NCBI RefSeq assembly: GCF_000293885.2
Contig: NZ_CP010945.1
Location: 1,756,001 to 1,820,000 of the forward strand
DNA length: 64,000 nt
Source: Pseudomonas fluorescens NCIMB 11764
GTDB taxonomy: Bacteria > Pseudomonadota > Gammaproteobacteria > Pseudomonadales > Pseudomonadaceae
Direction of reading: 5' to 3'
The translations under genes and the position numbers were made by a program. Positions 17,183-30,316 of the stretch are shown here, piece after piece. Every line of letters starts with the position of its first letter. Within the stretch, counting starts at the first letter, position 1. The notes beneath the pieces are model-generated. The model ran no database searches. It saw only the letters and a program-made list of their open reading frames with translations, and was not told the origin of the DNA.

Positions 17183-18595
17183 ATGCGCTTTCGCGCGATG
17201 GTAGCTGCCGTAGGGATGTTGTTTTTGGCGGTGACCGTCGACGCTGTGGCTGAAACAAAGGTCAACAGCGTTCGCCTGTGGCGGGCGCCGGACAACACAC
17301 GGTTGGTGTTCGACCTGACCGGGCCGGTGCAGCACAGCGTTTTCACCCTGACATCCCCGGATCGACTGGTTATCGACATCAATGGCGCGTCCCTCGGCGC
17401 ACCACTGAACGTCAATGCTTCGAATACGCCCATCACCGCCATGCGTTCGGCCCAACGCACGCCGACCGACTTGCGTGTGGTCATCGACCTGAAAAAAGCC
17501 GTCACGCCAAAAAGCTTCACCCTGGCGCCGAACGCCCAGTACGGCAATCGCCTGGTGGTCGATCTGTTCGATAACGCCGCCGACGCCGCGCCGATCCCGC
17601 CGCCGACCAACGTGGCGACCGTGGCACCGGTCCCGGTCACCCCGGTAGATCCACCGGTCAAATTGCCGCCCGCTCCGGCTGGCAAGCGCGACATCATCGT
17701 GGTCATCGATGCCGGCCACGGCGGTGAGGACCCGGGCGCCTCCGGCTCTCGCGGCCAGCGTGAAAAAGACGTGGTGCTGGCCATCGCCCGCGAATTGCAG
17801 CGTCAGGTCAACGGCATGAAGGGCTTCCGCGCCGAACTGACCCGCACCGGTGACTACTTCATCCCGTTGCGTGGCCGTACCGAAATCGCCCGTAAGAAGG
17901 GCGCCGACCTCTTTGTCTCCATCCACGCCGACGCCGCGCCTTCGGCGGCTGCGTTCGGTGCGTCGGTGTTCGCCTTGTCGGATCGCGGCGCCACGTCTGA
18001 AACAGCCCGCTGGCTGGCCGACAGCGAAAACCGTTCCGACTTGATCGGCGGTGCCGGCAACGTCAGCCTCGACGACAAGGACCGAATGCTCGCAGGCGTT
18101 CTGCTCGACCTGTCGATGACCGCGTCCCTGACCTCCAGCCTGAACGTTGGCCAAAAAGTGCTGAGCAACATCGGTCGCGTGACGCCACTGCACAAACAGC
18201 GCGTGGAACAAGCCGGTTTCATGGTGCTGAAATCGCCGGACATCCCGTCGATCCTGGTGGAAACCGGATTCATCTCCAACGCCAACGAAGCGTCGAAACT
18301 CGCGGCGGCCAGCCACCAGCAAGCGCTGGCGCGCTCGATCAGCAGCGGCGTGCGTCAGTTCTTCCAGCAGAATCCACCGCCGGGCACTTACATTGCCTGG
18401 TTGCGTGATTCCGGCAAGATCGCCCAGGGCCCACGGGATCACCGGGTCAACCCGGGCGAAACCCTGGCGATGATTGCCGTGCGTTATCAGGTGTCCCCGG
18501 CCACCTTGCGCAGTGCCAACAATCTCAAAAGTGACGAGCTGAAAATCGGTCAGACCCTGACCATTCCCGGCACTGAACTGGCGTCCAAAGAATGA
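17183..18595 (+). CDS. amiB: N-acetylmuramoyl-L-alanine amidase AmiB-type
   Basis: A periplasmic septal cell-wall amidase of 470 residues. It has a signal peptide ([23 protein letters not shown]), an AMIN domain at ~25-125 and a Pro-rich linker. A zinc amidase_3 domain follows at ~165-395, with [26 protein letters not shown] and the catalytic-Glu region [11 protein letters not shown] single C-terminal LysM repeat is at ~420-465 ([21 protein letters not shown]). The ATG at 17183 follows GGGGTCAGG at suitable spacing. An ATG at 17168 would prepend five residues to the signal. It overlaps mutL by 4 bases (ATGA). Confidence 0.93.
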   Translation: MRFRAMVAAVGMLFLAVTVDAVAETKVNSVRLWRAPDNTRLVFDLTGPVQHSVFTLTSPDRLVIDINGASLGAPLNVNASNTPITAMRSAQRTPTDLRVVIDLKKAVTPKSFTLAPNAQYGNRLVVDLFDNAADAAPIPPPTNVATVAPVPVTPVDPPVKLPPAPAGKRDIIVVIDAGHGGEDPGASGSRGQREKDVVLAIARELQRQVNGMKGFRAELTRTGDYFIPLRGRTEIARKKGADLFVSIHADAAPSAAAFGASVFALSDRGATSETARWLADSENRSDLIGGAGNVSLDDKDRMLAGVLLDLSMTASLTSSLNVGQKVLSNIGRVTPLHKQRVEQAGFMVLKSPDIPSILVETGFISNANEASKLAAASHQQALARSISSGVRQFFQQNPPPGTYIAWLRDSGKIAQGPRDHRVNPGETLAMIAVRYQVSPATLRSANNLKSDELKIGQTLTIPGTELASKE

Positions 18596-20502
18596 ATCAG
18601 GCCGTGATCAACAGCGCTCGCATCGAGCTCCTCAGCCCGCGACTGGCGAACCAGATTGCCGCCGGTGAGGTGGTTGAGCGTCCCGCTTCGGTGATCAAGG
18701 AGTTGCTGGAAAACAGCCTCGACTCCGGCGCCAGGCGCATCGATGTCGATGTCGAGCAGGGCGGCGTCAAGCTGCTGCGGGTGCGCGACGATGGCAGCGG
18801 CATTTCTGCCGATGACCTGCCACTGGCCCTGGCGCGACACGCCACCAGCAAGATCCGCAACCTGGAAGATCTCGAACAGGTCATGAGCCTCGGGTTTCGC
18901 GGTGAAGCACTCGCCTCGATCAGTTCCGTGGCGCGCCTGACCCTGACGTCCCGCACCCGCGATGCCGATCAGGCCTGGCAGGTTGAAACCGAAGGCCGGG
19001 ACATGGCGCCCCGCGTGCAACCGGCCGCTCACCCGGTGGGTACTTCGGTGGAAGTGCGTGACCTGTTTTTCAACACTCCGGCGCGGCGCAAATTCCTCAA
19101 GACCGAAAAAACCGAATTCGATCACCTCCAGGAAGTGATCAAGCGTCTGGCCCTGGCGCGCTTCGACGTGGCGTTCCATTTGCGCCACAACGGCAAAACC
19201 ATCCTCAGCCTGCACGAAGCCCATGATGACGCGGCCCGTGCGCGGCGAGTGGCGGCGATTTGCGGTTCGGGTTTTCTCGAACAGGCGCTGCCGATCGAGA
19301 TCGAGCGCAATGGTCTGCATTTATGGGGTTGGGTTGGCTTGCCGACGTTCAACCGCAGCCAGGCGGACTTGCAGTATTTCTTCGTCAACGGCCGTGCCGT
19401 ACGCGACAAACTGGTGGCTCACGCGGTGCGCCAGGCGTATCGCGACGTGCTGTTCAATGGTCGGCACCCGACGTTCGTGCTGTTTTTCGAAGTCGATCCG
19501 GCCGGTGTCGACGTCAACGTGCACCCGACCAAACACGAAGTACGCTTCCGTGACGGACGCATGGTTCACGATTTTCTTTATGGCACCTTGCACCGCGCTT
19601 TGGGCGATGTACGGCCGGATGATCATTTGGCGGCGCCGGTGGCGACGGCCATTGTTCGCCCGACCGGCATCGATGCGGGGGAATTCGGTCCCCAAGGCGA
19701 AATGCGCCTGGCGGCCAATGCGCTGCTGGAACAGCCTCAGGCACAACCGTCATTCAACACCGCTGCGGGTTCCGGCGCTGGCGCCGGTTATCAGTATCAG
19801 TACACGGCGCGTCCCCAGTCGGGCGTGCCTGCGGCTGAAGCCCAGGCGGCGTATCGTGAATTTTTTGCGCCGTTGCCTGAAGCCAACGCCGTCGCACTTC
19901 CGGCCGGTCAGGACGATATTCCTCCGCTGGGTTATGCGCTGGCGCAGCTCAAAGGCATCTACATTCTTTCGGAAAACGCCCAGGGCCTGGTGCTGGTGGA
20001 CATGCACGCCGCGCACGAGCGGATCATGTATGAACGCCTGAAAGTCGCCATGGCCAGCGAAGGCCTGAGCGGTCAACCGTTGTTGGTGCCGGAGTCTTTG
20101 GCTGTGAGCGAGCGCGAAGGTGACTGCGCCGAAGAAAACGTCGCGTGGTTCCAGCGTCTGGGCTTTGAATTGCAGCGTCTGGGCCCGGAAACGCTGGCCA
20201 TCCGGCAGATTCCAGCCTTGCTCAAGCAGGCGGAAGCCAATCGATTGGTGAGCGACGTGTTGTCGGATTTGATGGAATACGGCACCAGCGACCGGATTCA
20301 GGCGCACCTGAACGAATTGCTCGGCACCATGGCCTGCCACGGCGCGATTCGGGCGAATCGGCGTCTGGCCCTGCCGGAAATGAACGGTCTGCTGCGTGAT
20401 ATGGAAAACACCGAGCGCAGCGGTCAATGTAACCATGGCCGGCCGACCTGGACCCAATTGGGCCTGGACGATCTGGACAAACTGTTCCTGCGCGGTCGTT
20501 GA
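18592..20502 (+). CDS. mutL: DNA mismatch repair protein MutL
   Basis: A 636-residue GHKL ATPase that couples MutS recognition to strand incision. N-terminal motifs are intact: [25 protein letters not shown] and [10 protein letters not shown]. After a poorly conserved linker (~340-445) the dimerisation domain carries [12 protein letters not shown]. This matches the DxHAxxERxxYE metal-binding endonuclease motif that E. coli MutL lacks, and CNHGRP lies near the end. The protein is therefore expected to be an endonuclease, as shown for P. aeruginosa MutL. It overlaps both amiB and miaA. Confidence 0.96.
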   Translation: MNQAVINSARIELLSPRLANQIAAGEVVERPASVIKELLENSLDSGARRIDVDVEQGGVKLLRVRDDGSGISADDLPLALARHATSKIRNLEDLEQVMSLGFRGEALASISSVARLTLTSRTRDADQAWQVETEGRDMAPRVQPAAHPVGTSVEVRDLFFNTPARRKFLKTEKTEFDHLQEVIKRLALARFDVAFHLRHNGKTILSLHEAHDDAARARRVAAICGSGFLEQALPIEIERNGLHLWGWVGLPTFNRSQADLQYFFVNGRAVRDKLVAHAVRQAYRDVLFNGRHPTFVLFFEVDPAGVDVNVHPTKHEVRFRDGRMVHDFLYGTLHRALGDVRPDDHLAAPVATAIVRPTGIDAGEFGPQGEMRLAANALLEQPQAQPSFNTAAGSGAGAGYQYQYTARPQSGVPAAEAQAAYREFFAPLPEANAVALPAGQDDIPPLGYALAQLKGIYILSENAQGLVLVDMHAAHERIMYERLKVAMASEGLSGQPLLVPESLAVSEREGDCAEENVAWFQRLGFELQRLGPETLAIRQIPALLKQAEANRLVSDVLSDLMEYGTSDRIQAHLNELLGTMACHGAIRANRRLALPEMNGLLRDMENTERSGQCNHGRPTWTQLGLDDLDKLFLRGR

Positions 20503-21473
20503 TGAGCCAGCTCCCTCCTGCGATTTTCCTGATGGGCCCGACAGCAGCGGGCAAGACCGACCTGGCCATCGAGCTCACCAAAGTCTTGCCTTGCGAGTTG
20601 ATCAGTGTCGATTCGGCGCTGGTCTATCGCGGCATGGACATCGGCACCGCCAAGCCCTCGAAAGAGATTCTGGCCGAATTCCCCCACCGTCTGATCGACA
20701 TTCTCGATCCGGCAGAGAGCTATTCCGCTGCGGATTTCCGCCGTGACGCCCTCGAAGCCATGGCCGACATCACCGCACGCGGAAAAATTCCGCTGCTGGT
20801 GGGTGGCACAATGCTCTATTACAAGGCTTTGGTTGAAGGTCTGGCGGACATGCCAGCCGCGGATCCTGAAGTCCGCGCGCAGATCGAAGAAGAAGCCGCA
20901 CGCCTTGGCTGGCAAGCCCTGCATGACCAATTGGCACTCATCGACCCGCAATCCGCCGCACGTATTCACCCGAACGATCCCCAGCGCCTGAGTCGAGCAC
21001 TGGAAGTTTATCGCGTCAGTGGTCAGAGCATGACCGAGCTGCGGCAGCGACAAAGTGCGCAAAGTACTGAAGCAGCCGCTTCGGGACTGCAACAATTGCC
21101 CTATACTGTCGCGAACTTGGCCATTGCTCCGGCAAATCGCCAGGTACTGCACGAGCGAATTAAACAAAGATTCACTTTAATGTTGGAACAGGGATTCATT
21201 GACGAGGTCGTAGCCCTGCGTGAGCGAAGTGACCTGCATTCAGGGTTGCCGTCTATACGTGCGGTAGGCTACCGACAAGTCTGGGACTACCTGGATGGCA
21301 AGCTGACGCAAGCCGAGATGCAGGAGCGTGGAATCATTGCCACGCGCCAATTGGCAAAGCGTCAGTTCACCTGGCTGCGCAGTTGGGCTGATTTACACTG
21401 GCTGGACAGCCTGGATTGCGACAATCTGCCGCGCGCCTTGAAATACCTGGGGACCATCTCCATATTGAGCTGA
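20502..21473 (+). CDS. miaA: tRNA dimethylallyltransferase MiaA
   Basis: A 323-residue enzyme adding the isopentenyl group to A37 of tRNAs reading UNN codons. P-loop [14 protein letters not shown] at ~12-25; other family motifs are [36 protein letters not shown] and [12 protein letters not shown]. The ATG overlaps the mutL stop by one base (TGATG). A TTG one codon earlier is possible but less likely. Confidence 0.95.
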   Translation: MSQLPPAIFLMGPTAAGKTDLAIELTKVLPCELISVDSALVYRGMDIGTAKPSKEILAEFPHRLIDILDPAESYSAADFRRDALEAMADITARGKIPLLVGGTMLYYKALVEGLADMPAADPEVRAQIEEEAARLGWQALHDQLALIDPQSAARIHPNDPQRLSRALEVYRVSGQSMTELRQRQSAQSTEAAASGLQQLPYTVANLAIAPANRQVLHERIKQRFTLMLEQGFIDEVVALRERSDLHSGLPSIRAVGYRQVWDYLDGKLTQAEMQERGIIATRQLAKRQFTWLRSWADLHWLDSLDCDNLPRALKYLGTISILS

Positions 21474-21568
21474 GTCCTTGCAATTGCCGTCTATCCTTGG
21501 GGGTGTGACGGCCACAAGCCATCTGTTTACCTATTTTTTTATATTGAATCCTTAAAGGAGTGCGGCAC

Positions 21569-21829
21569 ATGTCAAAAGGGCATTCGCTACAAGACCCTTA
21601 CTTGAATACTTTACGTAAAGAGAAAGTTGGGGTGTCGATCTACCTGGTCAACGGGATCAAACTGCAAGGCACGATCGAGTCTTTCGACCAGTTCGTTATC
21701 CTGCTGAAAAACACCGTCAGCCAGATGGTTTACAAACACGCTATCTCTACAGTGGTGCCGGTTCGTCCAATTCGTCTGCCTAGCGCAACCGAATCCGAGG
21801 CAGGCGACGCTGAGCCAGGTAACGCCTGA
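21569..21829 (+). CDS. hfq: RNA chaperone Hfq
   Basis: An 86-residue hexameric Sm-like protein that pairs small RNAs with mRNAs; in Pseudomonas it also works with Crc in catabolite control. Sm1 is [15 protein letters not shown] ([20 protein letters not shown]) and Sm2 is [10 protein letters not shown]. The proximal-face QDPYLN is present. The tail after ~70 is short and acidic. AAGGAG lies 8 bases upstream of the ATG. The 95-base gap after miaA probably carries its own promoter. Confidence 0.98.
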   Translation: MSKGHSLQDPYLNTLRKEKVGVSIYLVNGIKLQGTIESFDQFVILLKNTVSQMVYKHAISTVVPVRPIRLPSATESEAGDAEPGNA

Positions 21830-21841
21830 TAGGAGTCTCCT

Positions 21842-23143
21842 TTGTTCTTTGAGCGCCACGGTGGTGGTGAGCGAGTGATCCTCGTTCACTTGGATGGACA
21901 GGACCCTGAGGCGCGCGAAGACCCGCAGGAGTTTCAGGAATTGGCTAATTCGGCCGGCGCCGAGACCGTTGCGTTTTTTAACGTGCCGCGTCATCGGCCA
22001 ACCGCCAAATACCTGATCGGTAGCGGCAAGGTCGAGGAACTACGCGACCTGGTCCATGCCGAAAAGGCAGATCTGGTGATCTTCAATCACATCCTCACGC
22101 CCAGTCAGGAACGTAACCTCGAACGTGTTTTCGAGTGTCGCGTGATCGACCGCACCGGCCTGATTCTCGATATTTTCGCCCAGCGCGCCCGTACCCATGA
22201 AGGCAAGCTCCAGGTAGAACTGGCCCAACTTGACCACATGAGTACCCGTCTGGTTCGTGGCTGGACTCACCTTGAACGTCAAGGTGGCGGTATCGGCATG
22301 CGTGGCCCGGGTGAAACCCAGCTGGAAACTGACCGCCGCTTGCTGCGGGTTCGCCTGCGACAGATCAAGGGCCGGTTGGAAAAAGTGCGCAGCCAGCGCG
22401 AACAGTCGCGACGTGGTCGTACGCGTGCGGATATCCCTACCGTGTCTTTGGTGGGGTATACCAACGCCGGTAAATCCACGCTCTTCAATAACCTGACGAA
22501 ATCCGACGTGTACGCGGCTGACCAGTTGTTTGCCACGCTGGACCCGACCTTGCGCCGTCTGGAACTGGACGACCTGGGGCCGATTGTCCTGGCTGACACT
22601 GTGGGTTTCATTCGCCACTTGCCCCACAAGCTGGTCGAGGCATTTCGGTCTACCCTCGAAGAGTCGAGTAACTCCGACCTGCTGTTGCACGTGATCGACG
22701 CGGCCGAACCGGATCGCATGTTGCAGATCGAGCAGGTGATGGTGGTGCTGGGCGAGATTGGTGCCCAGGACTTGCCGATCCTCGAGGTCTATAACAAACT
22801 CGATTTGCTTGAAGGCGTTGAACCACAAATCCAGCGCGACGAAAACGGCAAGCCTCAACGGGTCTGGCTGTCTGCGCGTGATGGCAGTGGTCTGGAACTG
22901 CTTGAACAAGCCATTGCCGAGTTGCTGGGCAGTGAGTTGTTTATCGGTACCTTGCGCTTGCCGCAACGATTCGCTCGACTGCGTGCGCAGTTCTTCGAAC
23001 TCGGAGCAGTGCAGAAAGAAGAACACGACGAAGAAGGTGTCAGCTTGCTGGCCGTTCGATTGCCGCGCTCGGAGCTCAATCGGCTGGTCAGCCGTGAAGG
23101 CGTTGTGCCGACAGAGTTCATCGAGCAACACACTTTGCAATAA
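21842..23143 (+). CDS. hflX: Ribosome-splitting GTPase HflX
   Basis: A 433-residue GTPase that rescues stalled 70S ribosomes. N-terminal HflX domain, then helical linker GPGETQLETDRRLLR, then a GTPase domain with P-loop VGYTNAGKSTLFN, DTVGFIRHLP (G3) and NKLD (G4). The start is TTG with AGGAG 6 bases upstream; it lies 12 bases after hfq and gives the FFERHGGGERVILVHLD start seen in pseudomonads. Co-transcribed with hfq. Confidence 0.94.
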   Translation: MFFERHGGGERVILVHLDGQDPEAREDPQEFQELANSAGAETVAFFNVPRHRPTAKYLIGSGKVEELRDLVHAEKADLVIFNHILTPSQERNLERVFECRVIDRTGLILDIFAQRARTHEGKLQVELAQLDHMSTRLVRGWTHLERQGGGIGMRGPGETQLETDRRLLRVRLRQIKGRLEKVRSQREQSRRGRTRADIPTVSLVGYTNAGKSTLFNNLTKSDVYAADQLFATLDPTLRRLELDDLGPIVLADTVGFIRHLPHKLVEAFRSTLEESSNSDLLLHVIDAAEPDRMLQIEQVMVVLGEIGAQDLPILEVYNKLDLLEGVEPQIQRDENGKPQRVWLSARDGSGLELLEQAIAELLGSELFIGTLRLPQRFARLRAQFFELGAVQKEEHDEEGVSLLAVRLPRSELNRLVSREGVVPTEFIEQHTLQ

Positions 23144-23239
23144 AAGCCTGAGAAAGCGGTTGTGCCGTGGTGACAGGCATTCTGTAGCATTGGTCGGCGC
23201 GCCGTGGGTGCGTCTTTGCTTTATCAGATGGAGAGCGCT

Positions 23240-24412
23240 ATGGCTTGGAATGAGCCGGGTGGCAACTCGAACAATCAGGATCCTTGGGGTGGCAAGCGCC
23301 GCAATAACGGCGACCGCAAGGGACCACCGGATCTCGACGAGGCCTTCCGAAAGCTGCAGGAAAGCCTGAATGGGTTGTTCGGTGGTGGTAAGAAACGTGG
23401 TGACGACGGCGGTGGTTCGGGCAAGAGTGGCGGCTTCGGCGGCCTGCTCGGCATCGGCCTGGTCGTATTGGCGGCCGTGTGGTTGTACAGCGCGGTCTAC
23501 GTGGTCGACGAGCAGGAGCAAGCCGTGGTGCTTCGCTTCGGCAAGTACTATGAAACCGTCGGCCCGGGCCTGAACATCTATTTCCCGCCGCTCGATCGAA
23601 AGTACCTGGAAAACGTCACGCGTGAGCGTGCCTATACCAAGCAGGGTCAAATGCTGACTGAAGACGAAAACATCGTCGAAGTGCCGCTGACCGTGCAGTA
23701 CAAGATCAGCAACCTGCAGGACTTCGTGCTGAGCGTAGACCAGCCGGAAATCAGTCTGCAGCACGCGACTGAAAGTGCCTTGCGCCATGTGGTGGGTTCC
23801 ACCGCGATGGACCAGGTGCTGACCGAAGGTCGTGAGTTGATGGCCAGTGAAATCAAGGAGCGTCTGCAACGCTTCATGGATACATACCGCACCGGCATCA
23901 CCATTACCCAGGTCAACGTACAGAACGCAGCGGCACCGCGTGAAGTGCAGGAAGCTTTCGATGACGTGATTCGCGCCCGTGAAGACGAGCAGCGTTCGCG
24001 CAACCAGGCTGAAACCTACGCCAACGGCGTCGTGCCGGAAGCCCGTGGCCAGGCCCAGCGCATCCTTGAAGATGCCAATGGTTACCGCGATGAAACCGTC
24101 TCGCGCGCCAAGGGTGAGGCCGATCGCTTCACCAAACTGGTCGCCGAGTATCGCAAGGCACCTGAAGTCACCCGCGAGCGTCTGTATCTGGACACCATGC
24201 AGGAAGTCTTCAGCAATACCAGCAAGGTTCTCGTGACCGGCAACAAGAATGGCCAGAGCAATCTGCTGTACTTGCCGCTGGACAAGATGGTCGAAAGTGG
24301 TCGCAACACCAGCACGTCCGTGCCTGGCGCGGCTGCCACCAGCAATGAAGCGAATGCACGTGCGGCAGCTGATCTGCAGCAACAGCCAGCACGTACCAGG
24401 GAGAGTCGCTGA
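23240..24412 (+). CDS. hflK: FtsH protease modulator HflK
   Basis: A 390-residue SPFH/band-7 membrane protein. It forms a large complex with HflC around FtsH and limits its proteolysis. The N terminus is Gly/Asn-rich and cytoplasmic (~1-75). One membrane helix (GLLGIGLVVLAAVWLYSAVYVV, ~75-96) follows, then the periplasmic SPFH domain and coiled coil. The ATG at 23240 has GGAG at proper spacing. An in-frame ATG at 23228 is possible. It overlaps hflC by one base. Confidence 0.94.
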   Translation: MAWNEPGGNSNNQDPWGGKRRNNGDRKGPPDLDEAFRKLQESLNGLFGGGKKRGDDGGGSGKSGGFGGLLGIGLVVLAAVWLYSAVYVVDEQEQAVVLRFGKYYETVGPGLNIYFPPLDRKYLENVTRERAYTKQGQMLTEDENIVEVPLTVQYKISNLQDFVLSVDQPEISLQHATESALRHVVGSTAMDQVLTEGRELMASEIKERLQRFMDTYRTGITITQVNVQNAAAPREVQEAFDDVIRAREDEQRSRNQAETYANGVVPEARGQAQRILEDANGYRDETVSRAKGEADRFTKLVAEYRKAPEVTRERLYLDTMQEVFSNTSKVLVTGNKNGQSNLLYLPLDKMVESGRNTSTSVPGAAATSNEANARAAADLQQQPARTRESR

Positions 24413-25281
24413 TGAGCAATAAATCGCTGATCACCCTTATTGTCGTCGTCGTTGTAGCGATCGCAGCCTGGAACTGCTTCTACATCGTGGCTCAGACCGA
24501 GCGTGCGGTGCTGCTGCAATTTGGTCGTGTGGTTCAGGCCGATGTTCAGCCTGGCCTGCATGTGAAAGTGCCTTACGTTAACCAGGTGCGTAAATTCGAC
24601 GCGCGTCTGATGACGCTGGATGCACCGACACAACGCTTCCTGACGCTGGAAAAGAAAGCGGTCATGGTCGATGCCTACGCCAAGTGGCGGGTGAAGGACG
24701 CCGAGCGCTTCTACACCGCAACTTCCGGTCTCAAGCAGATCGCTGACGAGCGTCTTTCCCGTCGTCTGGAGTCGGGCCTGCGTGACCAGTTTGGTAAGCG
24801 CACGCTGCATGAAGTGGTTTCTGGTGAGCGCGACGCGTTGATGTCCGATATCACTGCCTCGTTGAACACGATGGCGGAAAAAGAGCTGGGCATCGAAGTG
24901 GTCGATGTTCGGGTCAAGGCCATCGATCTGCCGAAAGAAGTAAATCGCAGTGTGTTCGAGCGCATGAGCTCCGAGCGTGAGCGTGAAGCTCGCGAGCACC
25001 GCGCCAAGGGTAACGAGCTGGCGGAAGGCATTCGTGCCGACGCCGATCGTCAACGCCGCGTGCTGCTGGCTGAAGCCTATCGTGAATCCGAAGAGGTTCG
25101 CGGTGATGGCGATGCCCAGGCCGCTGCGATCTACTCCAAGGCCTACGGCCAGGATCAGGAGTTCTACGGTTTCTACCGTAGCCTGCGCGCCTACCGTGAA
25201 AGCTTCGCGAACAAATCCGACGTCATGGTCCTGGACCCAAGCAGCGACTTCTTCCGTTACCTGGAAAAAGCCAAGCCTTGA
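24412..25281 (+). CDS. hflC: FtsH protease modulator HflC
   Basis: A 289-residue partner of HflK. An N-terminal membrane helix (LITLIVVVVVAIAAWNCFYIV) is followed by the SPFH domain (QTERAVLLQFGRVVQ...GLHVKVPYVNQV) and a long coiled coil (~180-250). The start overlaps the hflK stop as TGATG. Last gene of the hfq-hflX-hflK-hflC group; two hairpins follow. Confidence 0.95.
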   Translation: MSNKSLITLIVVVVVAIAAWNCFYIVAQTERAVLLQFGRVVQADVQPGLHVKVPYVNQVRKFDARLMTLDAPTQRFLTLEKKAVMVDAYAKWRVKDAERFYTATSGLKQIADERLSRRLESGLRDQFGKRTLHEVVSGERDALMSDITASLNTMAEKELGIEVVDVRVKAIDLPKEVNRSVFERMSSEREREAREHRAKGNELAEGIRADADRQRRVLLAEAYRESEEVRGDGDAQAAAIYSKAYGQDQEFYGFYRSLRAYRESFANKSDVMVLDPSSDFFRYLEKAKP

Positions 25282-25298
25282 TACGACGTTGACCTGAA

Positions 25299-25338
25299 TC
25301 ATCCCCCGCCTGGCGGCTAAAGCCTCGGGCGGGGTGAT
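25299..25338 (+). terminator. Hairpin after hflC
   Basis: CCCCGCC and GGGCGGGG arms, extended by ATC/GAT, lie 20 bases after the hflC stop. There is almost no T-run after the stem, so termination may be partial. Confidence 0.5.
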
Positions 25339-25367
25339 CCTTTGGGAAAACGTGTGTATGATGCGGC

Positions 25368-25391
25368 AGCCGGGAAATTCCCGGCTTTTTT
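25368..25391 (+). terminator. Rho-independent terminator between hflC and hisZ
   Basis: Perfect stem AGCCGGGAA / TTCCCGGCT followed by six T. The ~200 bases from here to hisZ contain no convincing gene. The DUF2065 gene that lies between hflC and hisZ in P. aeruginosa was not found. A separate hisZ promoter is expected but not identified. Confidence 0.75.
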
Positions 25392-25597
25392 GCGTCTGCA
25401 CGTTTGATTGCTGTTGTTTATGCAGGCGCCCGAGTCGAATGACTCGACAGGTTTTTCGAGGAAAGTGATTGGCGAAGCTTATTTTCAGGCTTTTCGCCGC
25501 GTTGTTCATGCGTGGCTTGTCAACAAGGCCGATCATTTTCTGCTTCACTCAAGGCTCGCCCAAAGGCTGGCCGCCCGGACCATAGGGGAATGGCGTA

Positions 25598-28130
<2,533 letters not shown>

Positions 28131-28149
28131 TAAGCCGTTGATGTAAAAC

Positions 28150-28184
28150 ACAAAGGGCCCTTAATCGGGCCCTTTGTCGTTTTT
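28150..28184 (+). terminator. Rho-independent terminator of hisZ-purA
   Basis: Stem ACAAAGGGCCC / GGGCCCTTTGT with a short loop, followed by GTCGTTTTT, 20 bases after purA. Confidence 0.85.
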
Positions 28185-28194
28185 GCCTGTTGGA

Positions 28195-28210
28195 CGGCAT
28201 GACCTTTGCT
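28195..28210 (+). promoter_or_regulatory. Candidate sigma-54 promoter for the chemoreceptor gene
   Basis: CGGCATGACCTTTGCT matches TGGCACG-N4-TTGCW at 10 of 12 defined positions. The invariant GG and GC are correctly spaced by 10 bases. The predicted transcript would start near 28221, giving a 60-base leader before the GTG at 28281. No activator site was identified. Confidence 0.55.
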
Positions 28211-28280
28211 GTGATCTTCATTAAGAGCACGTCTTCTGGCGTGCCATCAATTTAATGGCGTCCAGGCAGAGGGATATCAA

Positions 28281-30215
28281 GTGTCGGCGGTTCTCTCATT
28301 GTTACAAAGCCGTCTATTGCGGCCGGTGTTCGTTACCCTTGGTATCGCCCTTTTGGTGCAGGTGCTGGTGGCTGTTGCTCTGACTCGAAGCACAGTGACT
28401 GCACTGGAAGCCGATCTGGGTGTGCGCCTTGGGGCGGACAGTCAAAAGCTCTCTGGTGAGCTGGAGCAGGCAGGGCGTGAAGTCACGTCGAGCCTCGACA
28501 ACCTCTCCACCAGTACACGCCAGCGCCTCACGGCCGGTTTGTCCTCGAAGCTGGAGGAAGAACAGGCTCAGCTGCGTGCCACGCTGGAAAAGGATCTGAA
28601 GGATTCCGCCAATGATATGGCGCAGCTCCTGGCCTCGGTCGCACCCCGCGCCATGTGGGACAGCGACGTGCCAACCCTGTCCGAATTCGCCCGTCGCGCC
28701 CAGCGCAATCCGAACGTGCTGTTCGTGGTTTATGACGACGCAACGGGGCAGCATCTGACGCGCTACCTCAATCGCGAAAACCCGATCAACAAGGCCCTTC
28801 TGGAGAAAGGCCAGGGCGAGCGCGCACTGGACAAAGTGCTGGATGCGGCGAAGAACGATCCTTCGGTCTACTACCTCGAAGCCTCGATCAACCCAAATGG
28901 CGTGGAAATCGGCAAGGTTTTGATGGGCGTTTCCACCGCCTCGGTGGAAACCGATCTGGCCGCGTTGGACAAGCGCTTCTCGGCGCTGATCGCCAGCAGT
29001 GATCAACTGGTCGGCGATAGCCTCAAAGGTGCGGCAGCTGACAGCGCCACCGCGATGCGGGCTCGCCTGACCTCCGCTCAGTCGACCGCCTCGGAAATGA
29101 AAGCCAACACCACCAGTACCGTGCAGGAAGCTGCAGCGACCTTGCGCTGGCGCATCGGCATGGGTCTGGCGCTTGTGGGTTTCGGCGTACTGCTGTTGCT
29201 GGCCGTGGTCCTGGGTCGTCGTGTGGTCAACCGCTTGAAGATGCTGATTGCCGCGATGGACGACCTGGCGGCAGGCGAGGGTGATCTGACCAAGCGCGTG
29301 CAGATCAACAGCAAGGACGAGATTGGCGATATGGCGTCGGCGGTCAATCGCTTTGTGGACAAGTTGCAACCCATCGTGCGTGAGGCGGGCGACGTGGCCC
29401 AGCGCACGGGCGTTGAAATTGGCGCCATGACCTTGCGTAACGCTGGTGCCGACGCGGCCGCGGGCATGCAGCGTGACGAGGTTGCCGAAAGTCTGCGCGC
29501 GTTGTCGCAGATGGCTGATGAAGCGCAGTCTGAAAGTCATGCCATGCAGGCAGCCTTGCAGCAGGTGGTGGACATCCGTTCTGCGACCGATGAAAACACC
29601 CGGACCTCGGCGAAAGTCGGCAGCTTGATAGAGGCGTTGGCCGGACAGGTCGATACCGGGGCGAAAGTCATCGAGCGACTGGCGCAGCAGAGTGAACAGA
29701 TTGAAGTGGTGCTCACCGTGATTCACGGGATCGCCGAGCAGACCAACCTGCTGGCGCTGAACGCTGCCATTGAAGCAGCGCGTGCAGGCGAGACCGGCCG
29801 CGGCTTTGCCGTAGTGGCGGACGAAGTACGGGCATTGGCGAGCAAGACCCAGAGCTCCACGGGCGACATTCAGGCGCACATCGTGGCCTTGCAGCAAGGT
29901 GCACGTGAGGCGGTTGCCGCGATCGGTCAGGCCGGGCGTCAGGCCAGCGAAGGTCTGCTGGTATTGCGTGACAGTGCGCGGTTGCAGCAGTCGGTGCAGG
30001 TGTCGGTCGAGCAGGTGCATGCGGCCATTGGCCTGGCAACGCAGGCAGCAGCGCATCAGGCGCAAGGCGCGCAGGCGGTGCGGGGTCGGGTTGAAACCAT
30101 TCACGCGCAGGCTGAGAAAGCGGCTCAGGCGGTGGTGGAGACTACGGCGAGCGGCAAGGTGCTGGACGGGTTGGCAGCGCAGTTGAAGGCGAGCCTGGGG
30201 CAGTTCAGGGCCTGA
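28281..30215 (+). CDS. Methyl-accepting chemotaxis protein
   Basis: A 644-residue inner-membrane chemoreceptor. Helix TM1 (~12-32) is followed by a periplasmic region (~33-285) containing coiled-coil stretches around a small PAS/Cache-like core ([50 protein letters not shown]). TM2 (~290-312), HAMP (~313-365) and the signalling domain with the hairpin tip [36 protein letters not shown] segment (~490-520) complete it. No CheR-tethering pentapeptide is seen at the C terminus. The start is GTG with AGAGGGA upstream. The ligand is unknown. It has its own candidate sigma-54 promoter and a terminating hairpin. Confidence 0.92.
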   Translation: MSAVLSLLQSRLLRPVFVTLGIALLVQVLVAVALTRSTVTALEADLGVRLGADSQKLSGELEQAGREVTSSLDNLSTSTRQRLTAGLSSKLEEEQAQLRATLEKDLKDSANDMAQLLASVAPRAMWDSDVPTLSEFARRAQRNPNVLFVVYDDATGQHLTRYLNRENPINKALLEKGQGERALDKVLDAAKNDPSVYYLEASINPNGVEIGKVLMGVSTASVETDLAALDKRFSALIASSDQLVGDSLKGAAADSATAMRARLTSAQSTASEMKANTTSTVQEAAATLRWRIGMGLALVGFGVLLLLAVVLGRRVVNRLKMLIAAMDDLAAGEGDLTKRVQINSKDEIGDMASAVNRFVDKLQPIVREAGDVAQRTGVEIGAMTLRNAGADAAAGMQRDEVAESLRALSQMADEAQSESHAMQAALQQVVDIRSATDENTRTSAKVGSLIEALAGQVDTGAKVIERLAQQSEQIEVVLTVIHGIAEQTNLLALNAAIEAARAGETGRGFAVVADEVRALASKTQSSTGDIQAHIVALQQGAREAVAAIGQAGRQASEGLLVLRDSARLQQSVQVSVEQVHAAIGLATQAAAHQAQGAQAVRGRVETIHAQAEKAAQAVVETTASGKVLDGLAAQLKASLGQFRA

Positions 30216-30233
30216 TAAGGTCTGAAGATCAAG

Positions 30234-30310
30234 AGATCGCAGCCTTCGGTAGCTCCTGCACAGGAATATGCGTTTCCCTGTAGGAGCTGCCGAAGGCTGC
30301 GATCTTTTTT
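30234..30310. repeat. REP-like hairpin, family C, also acting as terminator
   Basis: Inverted arms AGATCGCAGCCTTCGG / CCGAAGGCTGCGATCT plus an inner pair TAGCTCCTGCACAGG / CCCTGTAGGAGCT, ending in six T. This is a different repeat family from A and B. It sits between the convergent chemoreceptor and permease genes and can terminate the former. Confidence 0.8.
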
Positions 30311-30316
30311 GCTTTG

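Noticed and set aside
22040..24382. A 780-codon minus-strand open frame across hflX and hflK
   Set aside because: Opposite frame of two certain genes, low-complexity translation, no ribosome site or family resemblance.
28228..28260. FliA promoter before the chemoreceptor gene (TAAG...GCCATCAA)
   Set aside because: Spacing is 17 instead of 15 bases and both boxes carry mismatches; the sigma-54 candidate upstream is much better.
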